From positions 72,117-108,686 of the forward strand of contig JAPLKL010000069.1 in the NCBI GenBank assembly GCA_026388095.1: a stretch of 36,570 bases of DNA, in the 5' to 3' direction. Numbering within the stretch: position 1 is the stretch's first letter; each line of letters begins with the position of its first letter. This stretch comes from Elusimicrobiota bacterium. GTDB taxonomy: Bacteria; Elusimicrobiota; Elusimicrobia; UBA1565; UBA9628. The notes beneath the pieces are model-generated. The model saw only the letters and a program-made list of their open reading frames with translations, had not been told where the DNA came from and ran no database searches. Shown piece after piece: positions 22,586 to 31,802 of this stretch. A program made the position numbers and the translations under genes.

Positions 22586-23190
22586 TAGACCCTCCTGGCC
22601 TTGGGCGGACGGCAGCCGTTGTGCGGGAGGGGCGTGACGTCCTTGAGGCTGATGATGATGAGGCCGGCGTTGCCGAGGCTGCGCACCGCCGTCTCCCGGC
22701 CCGGGCCGGGCCCCTTGATGAAGACCGAGACCTGCTTGACGCCCATCTCCAGGGCGCGCTTGGCGATCTTGGTGGCGGTCACCCCGGCCGCGAAGGGAGT
22801 CCCCTTCTTGGTGCCCCGGAACCCGTTGCCCCCCGCCGACGCCCAAGCCAGCACGTCGCCGCGCTCGTCGGCCAGCGACACGATGGTATTGTTGAACGAG
22901 CACTGGATGTAGACCTTGGCGTAGGAAAGGCCCTTCCAGGACTTTTTGCCGCCCCCCCCGGCTTGCGGCCGGGCGGCCGGCGCGGCGGCCTTCTCGGTCG
23001 CGGGCGCGGCGGCCTTCTCGGTCGCGGGCGCGGCGGCCTTCTCCTTCGCGGGCGCGGCGGCCTTCTCAGTCGCGGGCGCGGCGGCCTTCTCCTTCGCGGG
23101 TGCGGCGGCCTTCTCAGTCGCGGGCGCGGCCGGCGGCGTCGTTTGCGACGCGGCCGGCGCGGGCGCTGGTTTCTTCTCCTCGTCTGCCAT
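22585..23190 (-). CDS. rpsK: 30S ribosomal protein S11 with repeat-built N-terminal extension
   Basis: The S11 core runs from about residue 80 (GKKSWKGLSYAKVYIQCSFN) to the end (LPHNGCRPPKARRV), forming part of the 30S platform. A normal S11 has about 129 residues; this one has 201. The extra N-terminal 75 residues are Ala/Pro/Lys/Glu-rich and built from an eight-residue unit (EKAAAPAT or EKAAAPAK) repeated about six times. The start at ATG 23190 is supported by a strong AGGAAGGA site. The extension is likely disordered and basic-acidic mixed. Confidence 0.95.
   Translation of the reverse strand: MADEEKKPAPAPAASQTTPPAAPATEKAAAPAKEKAAAPATEKAAAPAKEKAAAPATEKAAAPATEKAAAPAARPQAGGGGKKSWKGLSYAKVYIQCSFNNTIVSLADERGDVLAWASAGGNGFRGTKKGTPFAAGVTATKIAKRALEMGVKQVSVFIKGPGPGRETAVRSLGNAGLIIISLKDVTPLPHNGCRPPKARRV
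22981..23124 (-). repeat. Six 24-bp tandem repeats in the 5' part of rpsK
   Basis: Six head-to-tail units of 24 bp (22981-23004, 23005-23028, 23029-23052, 23053-23076, 23077-23100, 23101-23124) differ at only a few positions, chiefly the 'cggtc', 'ccttc' or 'cagtc' middle. They encode the EKAAAPA(T/K) unit. The near identity points to recent expansion. Confidence 0.9.
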
Positions 23191-23213
23191 ATCTTAATCC
23201 TTCCTCTCTAGGG

Positions 23214-23615
23214 TCACGCCTTGGGGGCTGCGGGTTTCTCGACGGACTTTCCCACGCCGACGGTCTTGCGGCGTCCGCGCCGGGTGCGCGCGTTGGTGCG
23301 CGTGCGCTGGCCCCGGACCGGCAGGTTGCGGCGGTAGCGGAAACCACGGTAGCTGCCGACCTCCTGCAACCTCTGCAGATGGCCCGCCACCTCGCGGCGC
23401 AGCTCGCCTTCCACCTTGAATTCCTTGACGATCAGGTTGTTGATGAGGCTGGCCTGCTGTTCGGTGAGATCCTTCACCCGGGTCTTGCCGTCCACCTGGC
23501 CGGCCAGCCGGCCGATGATCTCCTTGGCGGTCGTCCTCCCGATCCCATAGACGTAGCATAAAGCGACGTCGATCCTCTTGTTCTTCGGCAAATCCACTCC
23601 GGCTACGCGTGCCAT
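23214..23615 (-). CDS. rpsM: 30S ribosomal protein S13
   Basis: A 133-residue S13 at the 30S head, contacting tRNA and the 50S subunit. It begins [21 protein letters not shown] and ends with the conserved [16 protein letters not shown] followed by a short Lys/Ala tail. It lies between rpmJ and rpsK, with 12 nt and 23 nt spacing. Confidence 0.97.
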   Translation of the reverse strand: MARVAGVDLPKNKRIDVALCYVYGIGRTTAKEIIGRLAGQVDGKTRVKDLTEQQASLINNLIVKEFKVEGELRREVAGHLQRLQEVGSYRGFRYRRNLPVRGQRTRTNARTRRGRRKTVGVGKSVEKPAAPKA

Positions 23616-23627
23616 CGTTCTATCTCC

Positions 23628-23741
23628 TTAACCTTGGCGCTGCTTGTGTTTGGGGTTGCTGCAGAGCACCCGCACCACCCCATTACGCTTGACGACCCGA
23701 CACTTCTGACAGATCGGCTTGACGCTGGCTCTCACCTTCAT
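23628..23741 (-). CDS. rpmJ: 50S ribosomal protein L36 (zinc-binding form)
   Basis: A 37-residue protein beginning [14 protein letters not shown]. It keeps the zinc ligands C11, C14, C27 and H32. ATG 23741 is 1 nt after the infA stop, the usual infA-rpmJ pair. It stabilises the peptidyl-transferase region of the 50S subunit. Confidence 0.96.
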   Translation of the reverse strand: MKVRASVKPICQKCRVVKRNGVVRVLCSNPKHKQRQG

Positions 23742-23742
23742 T

Positions 23743-23961
23743 TTATTGCTCCCGGTAGACGATCCTGCCGCGGCTGAGGTCATAGGGAGACAGTTCGACG
23801 CGAACCCTGTCCCCGGGCAGGATCTTGATGTAGTGCATGCGCATCTTTCCCGAGATATGCGCCAGCACGACCTTCCCCGGCGCGATCTCGACGCGGAACA
23901 TCGCATTGGGGAGGGCCTCCAGAATGCTTCCCTCCACCTCGATCTTGTCTTCTTTCACCAT
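23743..23961 (-). CDS. infA: Translation initiation factor IF-1
   Basis: A 72-residue OB-fold protein, [20 protein letters not shown] at the start and the typical [19 protein letters not shown] in the middle. It binds the 30S A site during initiation. It follows map by 12 nt and is almost fused to rpmJ. Confidence 0.97.
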   Translation of the reverse strand: MVKEDKIEVEGSILEALPNAMFRVEIAPGKVVLAHISGKMRMHYIKILPGDRVRVELSPYDLSRGRIVYREQ

Positions 23962-23973
23962 GTCAGATATCCT

Positions 23974-24747
23974 TTACTTCCGCCCGTGCCACGTCAGGAC
24001 TTCAGGACCTTGGGCGGTCATGGCCACGGTATGCTCGAAATGGGCCGACAGGCTGCCGTCCTTGGTCACGCAGGTCCAGCCGTCCTCCAAGGTCCGAGCC
24101 TCCCAGCCGCCGGCGTTGACCATCGGCTCGATGGCCAGGACCAAGCCGGGCGTCAGCCGCGGCCCCGTCCCGGCCTTCCCGAAATTGGGGACCGGCGGGT
24201 CCTCGTGCAGGGCCCGGCCGATGCCGTGGCCCACGAACTCGCGCACCACGGAGAACCCGGCTGCCTCCACGTAGCTCTGCACGGCGTGGGAGATGTCGCC
24301 TAAGCGGCCGTCGGGCCGCATGGCGTCGATCCCGGCGGACAGGGACTGCCGGGTCACATCCAGGATCCGCTGCGCGTCGGGGCTCAGCTTCCCGGCGCCC
24401 ACGGTCACGGCCACGTCGGTATAGAACCCGTCGTAGAGACAGCCCAGGTCCAGGCTGACCAGGTCGCCCGTCCGGATGCGGCGGTCCGCCGACGGGATGC
24501 CGTGGATGATCTCGTCGTTGAGGGACACGCAGAGAGAAGCGGGGAAGCCGTGATAGCCCAGGAAGGCCGGCTTGGCCTTGCGCCGGGAGAACTCCGCGGC
24601 CGCGATACGGTCGAGCTCCAAAGTGGAGGTCCCGGGCTGCGCCGCGGCCATGACGGCCGCCAGGGCCTGGGAGAGGATCTCAGCGCCCCGGCGCAAGCAC
24701 GCGATCTCCGCGGCGCTCTTGAGCTCGATGGTCTTGGTGGAGAACAT
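23974..24747 (-). CDS. map: Methionine aminopeptidase, type I
   Basis: The 257-residue enzyme removes the initiator Met from new proteins. The two-metal site is complete: Asp100 and Asp111 (VSLDLGCLYDGFYTD), His174 (GHGIGRALHEDP), Glu207 (AIEPM) and Glu238 (FEHTVA). His82 (IIHG) is the substrate-side histidine. It lacks the N-terminal zinc finger of eukaryotic type I enzymes. It is 6 nt after adk, the common secY-adk-map-infA order. Confidence 0.97.
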   Translation of the reverse strand: MFSTKTIELKSAAEIACLRRGAEILSQALAAVMAAAQPGTSTLELDRIAAAEFSRRKAKPAFLGYHGFPASLCVSLNDEIIHGIPSADRRIRTGDLVSLDLGCLYDGFYTDVAVTVGAGKLSPDAQRILDVTRQSLSAGIDAMRPDGRLGDISHAVQSYVEAAGFSVVREFVGHGIGRALHEDPPVPNFGKAGTGPRLTPGLVLAIEPMVNAGGWEARTLEDGWTCVTKDGSLSAHFEHTVAMTAQGPEVLTWHGRK

Positions 24748-24753
24748 GATCCT

Positions 24754-25410
24754 CTACCGCGCACCCAACTGCGGCGCCACGATCTCGGCCAGGGCGGCGG
24801 CGACCGTCTCGGGACTGCTCGCGCCGTCGACCTCCTGGAGCGCCCCTTCGGCTTTGTAGTAGGCGACCAGAGGCCGGGTGAGGTCCTCGTAGACCATCAG
24901 CCGCTTGCGCGCCGTGGCCTCGGAGTCGTCCTCGCGCTGGATCAGGTCCTTGCCGCACTTGTCGCATTTGCCCTCGGCCTGGGGGGGACGGCTCAGGACG
25001 TTGAAGACCTCTCCGCAGCCGCCGCAGATGCGTCGCGAGGTCAGCCGCTTCATGGCATCCGCCGGGCTGAGGTTCAGGAACAGGACCAGGTCCACGGCCG
25101 CTTTGCGCTGCGCCAGCAGGCCGGACAAGGCCTGGGCTTGGGCCAGATTGCGCGGGAAACCGTCGAGCAGGTAGCGCCCCCCCTGCGGGTCGGAGAGCTT
25201 GCCGGCCACCATCTCAGTGACGACCTCGTCAGGGACCAGTTTGCCGCTGTTGACGTATTCCGCGGCCTTGCGCCCGATGTCGCTCTTGGCGGCCATCTCG
25301 GCGCGGAAGATGTCTCCCGTGGACAGATGCGTGAAGGCGAAGTGTTCGCAGAGGACGGACGATTGCGTCCCCTTTCCCGAGCCCGGCGTCCCGATCAGTA
25401 TGACGATCAT
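24754..25410 (-). CDS. adk: Adenylate kinase with zinc-binding LID
   Basis: A 218-residue kinase that interconverts ATP, AMP and ADP. It has the P-loop GTPGSGKG (7-14), AMP-site STGDIFRAE, LLDGFPRN, and a long LID with four cysteines (C129, C132, C149, C152), the structural zinc site seen in many bacterial enzymes. ATG 25410 overlaps the secY stop (ATGA). Confidence 0.97.
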   Translation of the reverse strand: MIVILIGTPGSGKGTQSSVLCEHFAFTHLSTGDIFRAEMAAKSDIGRKAAEYVNSGKLVPDEVVTEMVAGKLSDPQGGRYLLDGFPRNLAQAQALSGLLAQRKAAVDLVLFLNLSPADAMKRLTSRRICGGCGEVFNVLSRPPQAEGKCDKCGKDLIQREDDSEATARKRLMVYEDLTRPLVAYYKAEGALQEVDGASSPETVAAALAEIVAPQLGAR

Positions 25411-26741
25411 TGGCTCCCCACGTTGAACCAGCGTTGCTGGATGCGGCCTTTCTTGAGGAATCCCTCATAATGGCGCATGATGAGGTGCGCCTCGAGTTGC
25501 CCCATGGTGTCCAAAGCCACGCCCACCACGATCAGAAGAGACGTGCCGCCGAAGAAGAAGCCCACGTTGAGCTGGGTGCGCATGTAGTCCGGCAGGACGG
25601 CGATGGCGGCCACGAACAGGGCCCCGCCCAAGGTGATGCGCTCCAGAACCCACTCGACGTACTTGGCGGTCGGCTCGCCCGGCCGGATGCCCGGCACGAA
25701 GCCGCCCGACTTCTTCATGTTGTCGGCCAGGTCGGTCGGGTTGATGGACACCGAATTATAGAAGTAGCAGAAGAAGATGACCAGGAGCGCGTAGACGATC
25801 TGGTAGAGCCAGTTGCCCCGGCTGAACCACTCCATCATCTTGGCCGCCCAGGGCGCCTGGGGCGCGAAGGTGACCACCGTCATGGGCACGGTCAACAGCG
25901 ACACCGCGAAGATGACCGCGATGACGCCGGACTGGTCGACTTTGAGGGGCAGGTAGCTCGAGGCCCCGCCGTACATCTTGCGCCCGATCACGCGCTTGGC
26001 GTACTGCACCGGGATCTTGCGCTGGGCCGTCTCCACCCACACCACCAGCAGGATGACCCCGATGAGCAGCCCCAGCATGACGATCTCCGAGATCAGCCCC
26101 TTCTCCTCCAGGCGCACCAGGGAGATCTCGCTGAAGATCGCGCTGGGGATGCGCTCCACGATGCCCGCGAAGATCAGCAGCGAGATCCCGTTGCCGATGC
26201 CCTTCTCGGTCATCTGCTCGCCCAACCACATGATGAAGATGGTCCCGGCGGTCAGGGTCAGGACCGTCACCATGTAGAAGTCCCAGGTCGGATTGGAGAC
26301 CACGGGGATGCCTCCCGGCGACGGCATCTTGGAGACCGCGATCGTCAGACCGAAGGATTGGAACGCCGCCAGGAAGAGGGTCAGGTAGCGGGTGAGGCTG
26401 TTGAGCTTGCGCCGGCCGAGCTCCCCTTCCTTGTGCAGCCGGTCCAGATAGGGCAGCACATGGGCGCCCTGCAGCAGGCTCATGATGATGGAGGCGTTGA
26501 TGTAGGGCATGACGCCCATGGAGAAGATGGAGAAGCGCCCCAGCGCGCCTCCGGAGAAGATGTTGAGGAAGCCCAGCAGGCTGTTCTTCTGGGCCTCGAA
26601 GATCGCCCGGATGGCGTCGGCGTTGATGCCCGGGATGGGGATGCCGGCGCCCAAACGATAGACCGCGACGGCACCCAAGGTGAAGAGCACCCGCTTGCGC
26701 AGGTCCGGGACGTCGAAGATGTCGGTGAAGCGTTGGATCAT
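25407..26741 (-). CDS. secY: Protein translocase channel subunit SecY
   Basis: The 444-residue protein is the pore of the Sec translocon, with ten hydrophobic segments. It shows the family stretches GRRKLNSLTRYLTLFLA, MWLGEQMTEKGIGNGISLLIFAGI, and near the C-terminus DLADNMKKSGGFVPGIRPG. ATG 26741 overlaps the rplO stop, and its own stop overlaps adk, so all three are translationally coupled. Confidence 0.97.
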   Translation of the reverse strand: MIQRFTDIFDVPDLRKRVLFTLGAVAVYRLGAGIPIPGINADAIRAIFEAQKNSLLGFLNIFSGGALGRFSIFSMGVMPYINASIIMSLLQGAHVLPYLDRLHKEGELGRRKLNSLTRYLTLFLAAFQSFGLTIAVSKMPSPGGIPVVSNPTWDFYMVTVLTLTAGTIFIMWLGEQMTEKGIGNGISLLIFAGIVERIPSAIFSEISLVRLEEKGLISEIVMLGLLIGVILLVVWVETAQRKIPVQYAKRVIGRKMYGGASSYLPLKVDQSGVIAVIFAVSLLTVPMTVVTFAPQAPWAAKMMEWFSRGNWLYQIVYALLVIFFCYFYNSVSINPTDLADNMKKSGGFVPGIRPGEPTAKYVEWVLERITLGGALFVAAIAVLPDYMRTQLNVGFFFGGTSLLIVVGVALDTMGQLEAHLIMRHYEGFLKKGRIQQRWFNVGSQ

Positions 26742-27211
26742 GGCTTGATGACCACGACCTCTCCGCCCGCTTTCTGGATCTTCTCCCGGGCGCTGCCTGA
26801 GAAGGCGTGAGCGCTGATCTTGAAGGCGGAGTCCAGGCTCCCGTCTCCCAGGACCTTCACCGGCAGCCGGCCCTTGACCAAGCCGTGGATGCGCAGGGCC
26901 TCGAGGCCGACCTCCTTCTGGTTCTTGAAGACCCGCTGAATGCTCGCCAAAGACACGACCTGGTAGAGCCGCCGGAACGGGCCGTTGGTGAAGCCCCGCT
27001 TGGGGATGCGGCGCAAGAGCGGGGTCTGCCCGCCCTCGAAGCCGGACATCTTGCCGTCTCCGGAGCGGCTGCGCTGGCCCTTCATGCCGCGCGTCGCCGT
27101 CTGCCCGGTGGTCGAGCCTTCGCCCATGCCCAGACGCACGCCCCGGCGGCGCGAACCCGGAGTGGGACGCAGATTGGTGAGATTGACGATGATCTTCTCG
27201 CTCATTTCCAT
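26738..27211 (-). CDS. rplO: 50S ribosomal protein L15
   Basis: A 157-residue L15, an assembly protein of the 50S subunit. It opens with NLTNLRPTPGSRRRGVRLG, followed by the Gly-rich GMKGQRSRSG and GFEGGQTPLLRRIPKRGF. Two in-frame ATG codons (27211 and 27205) lie at the start, and the first is 4 nt after the rpsE stop. rpmD (L30), often found before rplO, is absent here. Confidence 0.96.
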   Translation of the reverse strand: MEMSEKIIVNLTNLRPTPGSRRRGVRLGMGEGSTTGQTATRGMKGQRSRSGDGKMSGFEGGQTPLLRRIPKRGFTNGPFRRLYQVVSLASIQRVFKNQKEVGLEALRIHGLVKGRLPVKVLGDGSLDSAFKISAHAFSGSAREKIQKAGGEVVVIKP

Positions 27212-27215
27212 GCCT

Positions 27216-27812
27216 CTATTTGCCGCGGAGCTTGGCCGTGGCTTCGCTGGTGCGCAGCTGGCGCAGGCACTCCAGCGTCGCGCCGACCACGTTGAACGCG
27301 TTGTTCGAGCCCAGGCTCTTGGTGAGGACGTTGCGGATGCCGCCGGCCTCCAGCACGGCCCGCACCCCGCCGCCCGCGATGACGCCGGTGCCCGGAGCCG
27401 CGGGCTTCATCCAGACCTTGCCGGCGCCGAATTTGGCGACGATCTCGTGCGGGATGGTGTCGCCCACCAGGGGGAACTTCAAGATGTTCTTGCGCGCTTG
27501 ATGGTTGGCCTTCAGGATGGAGCCCTGCACTTCGCGGGCCTTGCCCAGGCCGAAGCCCACGGTGCCCGCGCCGTCGCCGATGACCACCAGCGCCGCGAAG
27601 GAAAAGCGCTTGCCGCCCTTCACGGTCTTGGAGACCCGGTTGATGGCCACCACCGTCTCCCGGAAGCCGTCCTCGGCGCGGGCGTTGGGATCGCGCCTCT
27701 GGCGCATCCGGGGGTCGGGGCGGCGGCCGCCGCCTTGCGACGGCGAGGACGGGGCGCGCGGCGCCTGCGGCGCCGGGGCGGGGTTCTGCGTGCTGGGGGT
27801 TTCCGCGCTCAT
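27216..27812 (-). CDS. rpsE: 30S ribosomal protein S5
   Basis: A 198-residue S5, needed for decoding fidelity and 30S assembly. The core runs from about 50 ([20 protein letters not shown]) to 190, with the RNA-binding stretch followed by [20 protein letters not shown]. The first 45 residues are a Pro/Ser/Gln/Arg-rich extension, longer than usual. It is 10 nt after rplR. Confidence 0.96.
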   Translation of the reverse strand: MSAETPSTQNPAPAPQAPRAPSSPSQGGGRRPDPRMRQRRDPNARAEDGFRETVVAINRVSKTVKGGKRFSFAALVVIGDGAGTVGFGLGKAREVQGSILKANHQARKNILKFPLVGDTIPHEIVAKFGAGKVWMKPAAPGTGVIAGGGVRAVLEAGGIRNVLTKSLGSNNAFNVVGATLECLRQLRTSEATAKLRGK

Positions 27813-27822
27813 GATGGCTCTC

Positions 27823-28182
27823 CTAGAATTCCAATCCGCCGGCCCGCGCCGCGTCGGCCAGGGCCTTGATGCGGCCGTGGTAGACGCGGCCTCCCCGATC
27901 GAAAGCGACCTTCTTGACTCCCGCGGCCAGCGCCTTCTTGGCGATCAGCTCGCCGACCTTCTTGGCCGAAGCGAGGTTCTTGCCCGGCTTTTCGCCCTTG
28001 AGCTCCTTGGACAGGGAGGAGGCGAAAGCCAGGGTCTTGCCCTGGCCGTCATCGACGACCTGGGCATAGAGGTGCTTGAGGCTGCGGGTCACGCTGAGCC
28101 TCGGCCGCCCGTCCGGGCGCTGCGCGAGCTTGTCGCGCGTGCGCTTCTGGCGGTACTCGTATCGCGTCCACTTGTCTTTCAT
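27823..28182 (-). CDS. rplR: 50S ribosomal protein L18
   Basis: A 119-residue L18, which carries 5S rRNA to the 50S subunit with L5. It begins [20 protein letters not shown] and ends [23 protein letters not shown]-x-GGLEF, both conserved. It lies 12 nt after rplF. Confidence 0.97.
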   Translation of the reverse strand: MKDKWTRYEYRQKRTRDKLAQRPDGRPRLSVTRSLKHLYAQVVDDGQGKTLAFASSLSKELKGEKPGKNLASAKKVGELIAKKALAAGVKKVAFDRGGRVYHGRIKALADAARAGGLEF

Positions 28183-28194
28183 GGTGATTGGTCC

Positions 28195-28779
28195 TTATTT
28201 CTTGGCTCCCGCCGCTCCGGCGACGCCGACCCCGGCTCCCGCCGCGGTCTTGCCCGCCTTCTTGCGGATGTACTCGCCCTGATAGCGGATGCCGGTGCCC
28301 TTGTAGGGCTCAGGCTCGCGCAGGCCCCGGATCTTGGACGCGGTCTCGCCGACCAGGTCCTTGTCCGACCCGGCCACTGTGATCTGGGTCTTCTTGGGGT
28401 CGACGCCCAGGGTGATCCCGACCGGCGCCGTGAAGATCACGGGGTGGGACTTGCCCAGGCTCAGGGTCATCTTCTGGCCCGCGACCTCGGCCCGAAAGCC
28501 GATCCCCACGATGTCCAGGGTCTTGACGAAGCCGCTGGACACGCCCACGACCATGTTGTTGACGCGCGCCCGGCTCATGCCGTAGATGGCGGAGGCTTCG
28601 CGGGCGGCTTTGAGATCGGCGGTCAGAAGGACCTGGCCGTCCTTGACCTCGGCGCGCACGAGCTGGTGCAGGCGAAGTTGGAGCTGGCCCTTGGGTCCCT
28701 TGACGGTCACCACGCCCTCGGCGATGGAGACCTGGACGCCCTGCGGAATCACGACCGGCATCTTTCCTATTCGGCTCAT
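28195..28779 (-). CDS. rplF: 50S ribosomal protein L6
   Basis: A 194-residue L6 near the factor-binding site. It opens MSRIGKMPVVIPQGV and contains EPEPYKGTGIRYQGEYIRKKAGK. A Gly/Ala tail of about 18 residues follows. It is 7 nt after rpsH. Confidence 0.97.
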   Translation of the reverse strand: MSRIGKMPVVIPQGVQVSIAEGVVTVKGPKGQLQLRLHQLVRAEVKDGQVLLTADLKAAREASAIYGMSRARVNNMVVGVSSGFVKTLDIVGIGFRAEVAGQKMTLSLGKSHPVIFTAPVGITLGVDPKKTQITVAGSDKDLVGETASKIRGLREPEPYKGTGIRYQGEYIRKKAGKTAAGAGVGVAGAAGAKK

Positions 28780-28786
28780 GGCTGCC

Positions 28787-29182
28787 TCACCAGACCTGGC
28801 AGAGGATCTCTCCGCCGACTTTCTTTTCCTTGGCCTGCTTGCCCGTGAGCACTCCCTGCGGGGTGGAGAGGATGGTCACGGCGAAGCCGCCGCGCACCCG
28901 CGGGATCTCGCGGTAGGAACGGTAGATGCGCAGGCCGGGCTTGGAGACGCGCTGGATGCCCCGGATCACGGCCTCTTTCTCCGGGGAGAACTTCAGGAAC
29001 ACCCGGATGGTGCCGCGCTTGTTGCCGTTGGCGAAGAAGGTCTTGTAATTGGCGACGAAGCCCTCCTCCTTGAGGATGCGCACGACCTCGAGCTTGAGCT
29101 TGCCGTGCGGGACGTCCACGCGGTCCTTCTGCCGGAGGCTGGCGTTGCGTATGCGCGTCAACAGGTCGGATAATTGGTCCAT
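28787..29182 (-). CDS. rpsH: 30S ribosomal protein S8
   Basis: A 131-residue S8, a central 16S rRNA binder and operon regulator in E. coli. It begins MDQLSDLLTRIRNASLRQK and ends GGEILCQVW. The conserved STPQGVLT motif is present. ATG 29182 lies 8 nt after the S14 stop. Confidence 0.97.
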   Translation of the reverse strand: MDQLSDLLTRIRNASLRQKDRVDVPHGKLKLEVVRILKEEGFVANYKTFFANGNKRGTIRVFLKFSPEKEAVIRGIQRVSKPGLRIYRSYREIPRVRGGFAVTILSTPQGVLTGKQAKEKKVGGEILCQVW

Positions 29183-29190
29183 GGGTCACC

Positions 29191-29376
29191 CTACCAGGAG
29201 GATTTCTTGACGCCGGGGAGCTGCCCCTGATGCGCCATCTTGCGGAAGCAGATGCGGCAGAGGCCGAAATCCCGGTACACGGCCCGGGACCGGCCGCAGA
29301 TCTGGCAGCGGTTGTGCTGCCGGGTCGAGAACTTCGGGACCTTTGCCGCCTTCGCCTTCCAAGCTGTCGTGGCCAT
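29191..29376 (-). CDS. rpsZ: 30S ribosomal protein S14, zinc-binding type Z
   Basis: A 61-residue short S14 with the zinc ligands C24, C27, C40 and C43 ([20 protein letters not shown]) and the typical C-terminus LPGVKKSSW. It is separated from rplE by 1 nt. Confidence 0.97.
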   Translation of the reverse strand: MATTAWKAKAAKVPKFSTRQHNRCQICGRSRAVYRDFGLCRICFRKMAHQGQLPGVKKSSW

Positions 29377-29377
29377 A

Positions 29378-30142
29378 TCAGTCTCTCCCCGCGCCCGCGG
29401 CCGCCGTCTCCGGAACCGTCCCGACGGCCTTCGCCGTCGGGGCCGGCGCCGCCACCTTGAACGGCATCCCCAGCGCGCGCAGCAGAGCCAGACTCATCTC
29501 ATCGCTGCCGCCGCTGATCACGAAAGTCAGGTTCAGGCCCCTGGGCTTGCTGACCTTCTCCACGTTGATCTCCGCGAAGATCGTCTGCTCGCGCAGCCCC
29601 AGGTTGAAGTTGCCGGTGCCGTCGAAGCCGCGGGGCTCCAGGCCCCGGAAGTCCCGGATGCGGGGGATGGATACGGAGATGAGCCGGTCCAGGAACTCGT
29701 ACATGCGGTGCCCGCGCATGGTCACGCGCAGGCCGATGGGCATGCCCTGGCGCAGCTTGAAGTTCGAGATGGACTTATGCGCCCGGCGCAGCTGCGGCCA
29801 TTGGCCGGTGACCATCGCCATCTCCTCGCGGGCGCCGTCGAGCATCTGGACGTTCTCGCGCGCCTCGGAGACGCCCACGTTGAGCACGATCTTGACCAGG
29901 CGGGGCACCTGCAAGGGGTTCTCAAGGCCGTGGGCCTTCATCAGGGCCGGCACGACCTCCTCGTGGTAGCGCTTCTGGAGTCGCGGGACCGGATGCTTGA
30001 CCTCGCGGCCGTCGGAGACGGCCATCGCGGGTCCGGCGGACTTGGCCGCCTTGGCGTCGGGGGCCTTCTTGCCGCCCGGAGCCTTCGCCGGAGCCGGCTT
30101 CTTCGCCGGCGCGGCCTTTTCCTTCGCGTCCTTCTCAGCCAT
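29378..30142 (-). CDS. rplE: 50S ribosomal protein L5 with both ends extended
   Basis: The L5 core (about residues 52-229; [47 protein letters not shown]) binds 5S rRNA. The total length is 254 residues against the usual 180. About 50 residues at the N-terminus are Lys/Ala/Pro-rich ([16 protein letters not shown]), and about 25 at the C-terminus are Ala/Pro/Gly-rich. The start is fixed by rplX lying 18 nt upstream. Confidence 0.95.
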   Translation of the reverse strand: MAEKDAKEKAAPAKKPAPAKAPGGKKAPDAKAAKSAGPAMAVSDGREVKHPVPRLQKRYHEEVVPALMKAHGLENPLQVPRLVKIVLNVGVSEARENVQMLDGAREEMAMVTGQWPQLRRAHKSISNFKLRQGMPIGLRVTMRGHRMYEFLDRLISVSIPRIRDFRGLEPRGFDGTGNFNLGLREQTIFAEINVEKVSKPRGLNLTFVISGGSDEMSLALLRALGMPFKVAAPAPTAKAVGTVPETAAAGAGRD

Positions 30143-30160
30143 GATATCCTCTGCTTTCCT

Positions 30161-30478
30161 CTAAAGTATGGTCTCGCCGCAGCGGCGGCAGAGCCGAACG
30201 GTCTCGCCCGTGGCGAGCTTGTCGAGCTTGGGCCGCACGGGCTTCTCGCACTTGGGGCACATCAGCATGGCGTTGGAGTAGGCGATCGCCGCCTCCATCT
30301 TCTGCAGCCCGCCCGGCTCGGTCTGCTTGGGCTTCTTGTGCTTGGTCACCATGTTGATCTTGCCGATCAGGATGCGGCCCTTCTCCGGATAGATCTTGAG
30401 CACCTCGCCGGTCTTGCCCTTGTCCTTGCCGGCGATGACCATCACCTTGTCCTTCTTGCGCAGCTTGAGTTTCATCAC
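30161..30478 (-). CDS. rplX: 50S ribosomal protein L24
   Basis: A 105-residue KOW-domain protein (KLRKKDKVMVIAGKDKGKTG) that starts 50S assembly. It carries four cysteines (CPKCEKPVRP; CRRCGETIL), a zinc-ribbon-like tail seen in many bacterial L24 proteins. It is 1 nt after rplN. Confidence 0.97.
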   Translation of the reverse strand: MMKLKLRKKDKVMVIAGKDKGKTGEVLKIYPEKGRILIGKINMVTKHKKPKQTEPGGLQKMEAAIAYSNAMLMCPKCEKPVRPKLDKLATGETVRLCRRCGETIL

Positions 30479-30479
30479 T

Positions 30480-30848
30480 TCAGACCACCTCGGGAGCCAA
30501 AGATATGATCTTGAGATATTCCAGGTCGCGCAGCTCGCGGGAGACCGGGCCGAAGACCCGGGTGCCCCGGGGCTCCCCGTTCTCGTCGATGAGGCAGGCC
30601 GCGTTGTCGTCGAAGCGGATGTAGGAGCCGTCGGGCCGGCGGCGTTTGTGCACCGTGCGCACGATCACGGCGCGCACCTTCTCGCCTTTCTTGACGGCGC
30701 TGTTGGGCATGGCGTCGCGCACGCTGGCGACGATGACGTCGCCCACCGTGGCGTAGCGGTGATAGTGGCCCTTATTGACGTGGAAGCACTGGATCTTGCG
30801 GGCCCCCGAGTTGTCGGCGACGTTGATGATGGAGCGCAGCTGGATCAT
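30480..30848 (-). CDS. rplN: 50S ribosomal protein L14
   Basis: A 122-residue L14 at the subunit interface, beginning [20 protein letters not shown] and ending [13 protein letters not shown] 30848 overlaps the rpsQ stop (ATGA). Confidence 0.98.
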   Translation of the reverse strand: MIQLRSIINVADNSGARKIQCFHVNKGHYHRYATVGDVIVASVRDAMPNSAVKKGEKVRAVIVRTVHKRRRPDGSYIRFDDNAACLIDENGEPRGTRVFGPVSRELRDLEYLKIISLAPEVV

Positions 30849-31153
30849 GGCTTGGCCTCCGTCTCGACAGCGGCGGGCCGGCGGGGCGCGGCCTTGATCA
30901 CGCGGACCACGCGCCAGCGCTTGGTCCGGGAGAGCGGCCGGCTGCCCATGATCTCGACCAAGTCGCCCTGATGGGACTGGTTGGTCTCGTCATGCGCGCT
31001 GAAGCGGCTGCTCTTGCGCATGATCTTCTCGTAGAAGGGATGCCTCACCGATCGGGAGACCTCCACGACCCGCGTCTTGTTCATGCGGTCCGACACGACG
31101 AGGCCGGACATGATCTTGCGCCGGCTACGCTCCACGGCGGTTTCAGGGGACAT
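30845..31153 (-). CDS. rpsQ: 30S ribosomal protein S17
   Basis: A 102-residue S17 (OB-fold). The core from about residue 15 reads [20 protein letters not shown] and includes [21 protein letters not shown] 31153 is chosen because it lies 8 nt after rpmC; a short start and a short Ala/Pro tail make it longer than the usual 80-87 residues. Confidence 0.95.
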   Translation of the reverse strand: MSPETAVERSRRKIMSGLVVSDRMNKTRVVEVSRSVRHPFYEKIMRKSSRFSAHDETNQSHQGDLVEIMGSRPLSRTKRWRVVRVIKAAPRRPAAVETEAKP

Positions 31154-31161
31154 GGTTGACC

Positions 31162-31389
31162 TCACGATTTCTGGGGCGCCGGCGCCGCGGCGGCCGTCTT
31201 CTTCTCTTGGATCCAGGTCTCGAGCCGGGCCGCGTGGCGGCGCAGGTTGCGCAGCTCCAGCGGGTTCTTGGCCGGCGCGACCCCGTTCTTGAACTTCAGG
31301 CGGAAGAGCTTCTCCCGGGCCTGCGTCAACTCGACCCGCAGCTCCGCCGCCGTATGATTGCGCAGGTTCTCTCTTTCCTTGGCCTTCAT
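31162..31389 (-). CDS. rpmC: 50S ribosomal protein L29
   Basis: A 75-residue helical protein near the exit tunnel: [20 protein letters not shown] and [18 protein letters not shown] are typical. ATG 31389 overlaps the rplP stop (ATGA). The tail is Lys/Ala/Pro-rich. Confidence 0.95.
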   Translation of the reverse strand: MKAKERENLRNHTAAELRVELTQAREKLFRLKFKNGVAPAKNPLELRNLRRHAARLETWIQEKKTAAAAPAPQKS

Positions 31390-31802
31390 ATGTGCTCCCG
31401 CACGACGAACGCGGTGCGGATGGGCAGCTTGAAGGCTGCCACGCGCAGAGCGATCTTGGCCTCTTCCAGGGTGACGCCCTCCATCTCGAAGAGCATGCGT
31501 CCGGGCCGCACCACGACGGCCCAGTGGTCCGGGGCACCCTTGCCCTTGCCCATGCGGGTCTCGGCCGGATGCTTGGTGATGGCCTTGTCCGGGAAGACCC
31601 GCAGCCACATCTTGCCGCCCTTCTTCATGTGCCGGCTGATGGCGACGCGCGCCGCCTCGATCTGGCGCACGGTCACCCATTTCGGCTCCAGCGCCTTCAA
31701 GCCATACTCCCCGAATGCGATGGAGAAGCCCTTCTTGGCCGGCCCCTTGATGCGCGGATGGCTGTGGGGCTTGCGATACTTGACGCGCTTAGGCATCAGC
31801 AT
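31386..31802 (-). CDS. rplP: 50S ribosomal protein L16
   Basis: A 138-residue L16 that helps place tRNA in the A site. I use ATG 31802 because it gives [11 protein letters not shown], matching the MLxPKR start of the family, although it overlaps the end of rpsC by 14 nt. The core includes [20 protein letters not shown] and [12 protein letters not shown]-like segments. Confidence 0.96.
   Translation of the reverse strand: MLMPKRVKYRKPHSHPRIKGPAKKGFSIAFGEYGLKALEPKWVTVRQIEAARVAISRHMKKGGKMWLRVFPDKAITKHPAETRMGKGKGAPDHWAVVVRPGRMLFEMEGVTLEEAKIALRVAAFKLPIRTAFVVREHI

Noticed and set aside
20498-22588. 696-residue plus-strand open frame
   Set aside because: Antisense to rplQ, rpoA and rpsD, all unmistakable.
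22981-23124. CRISPR-like array
   Set aside because: Units are head to tail without spacers and stay in frame inside rpsK.
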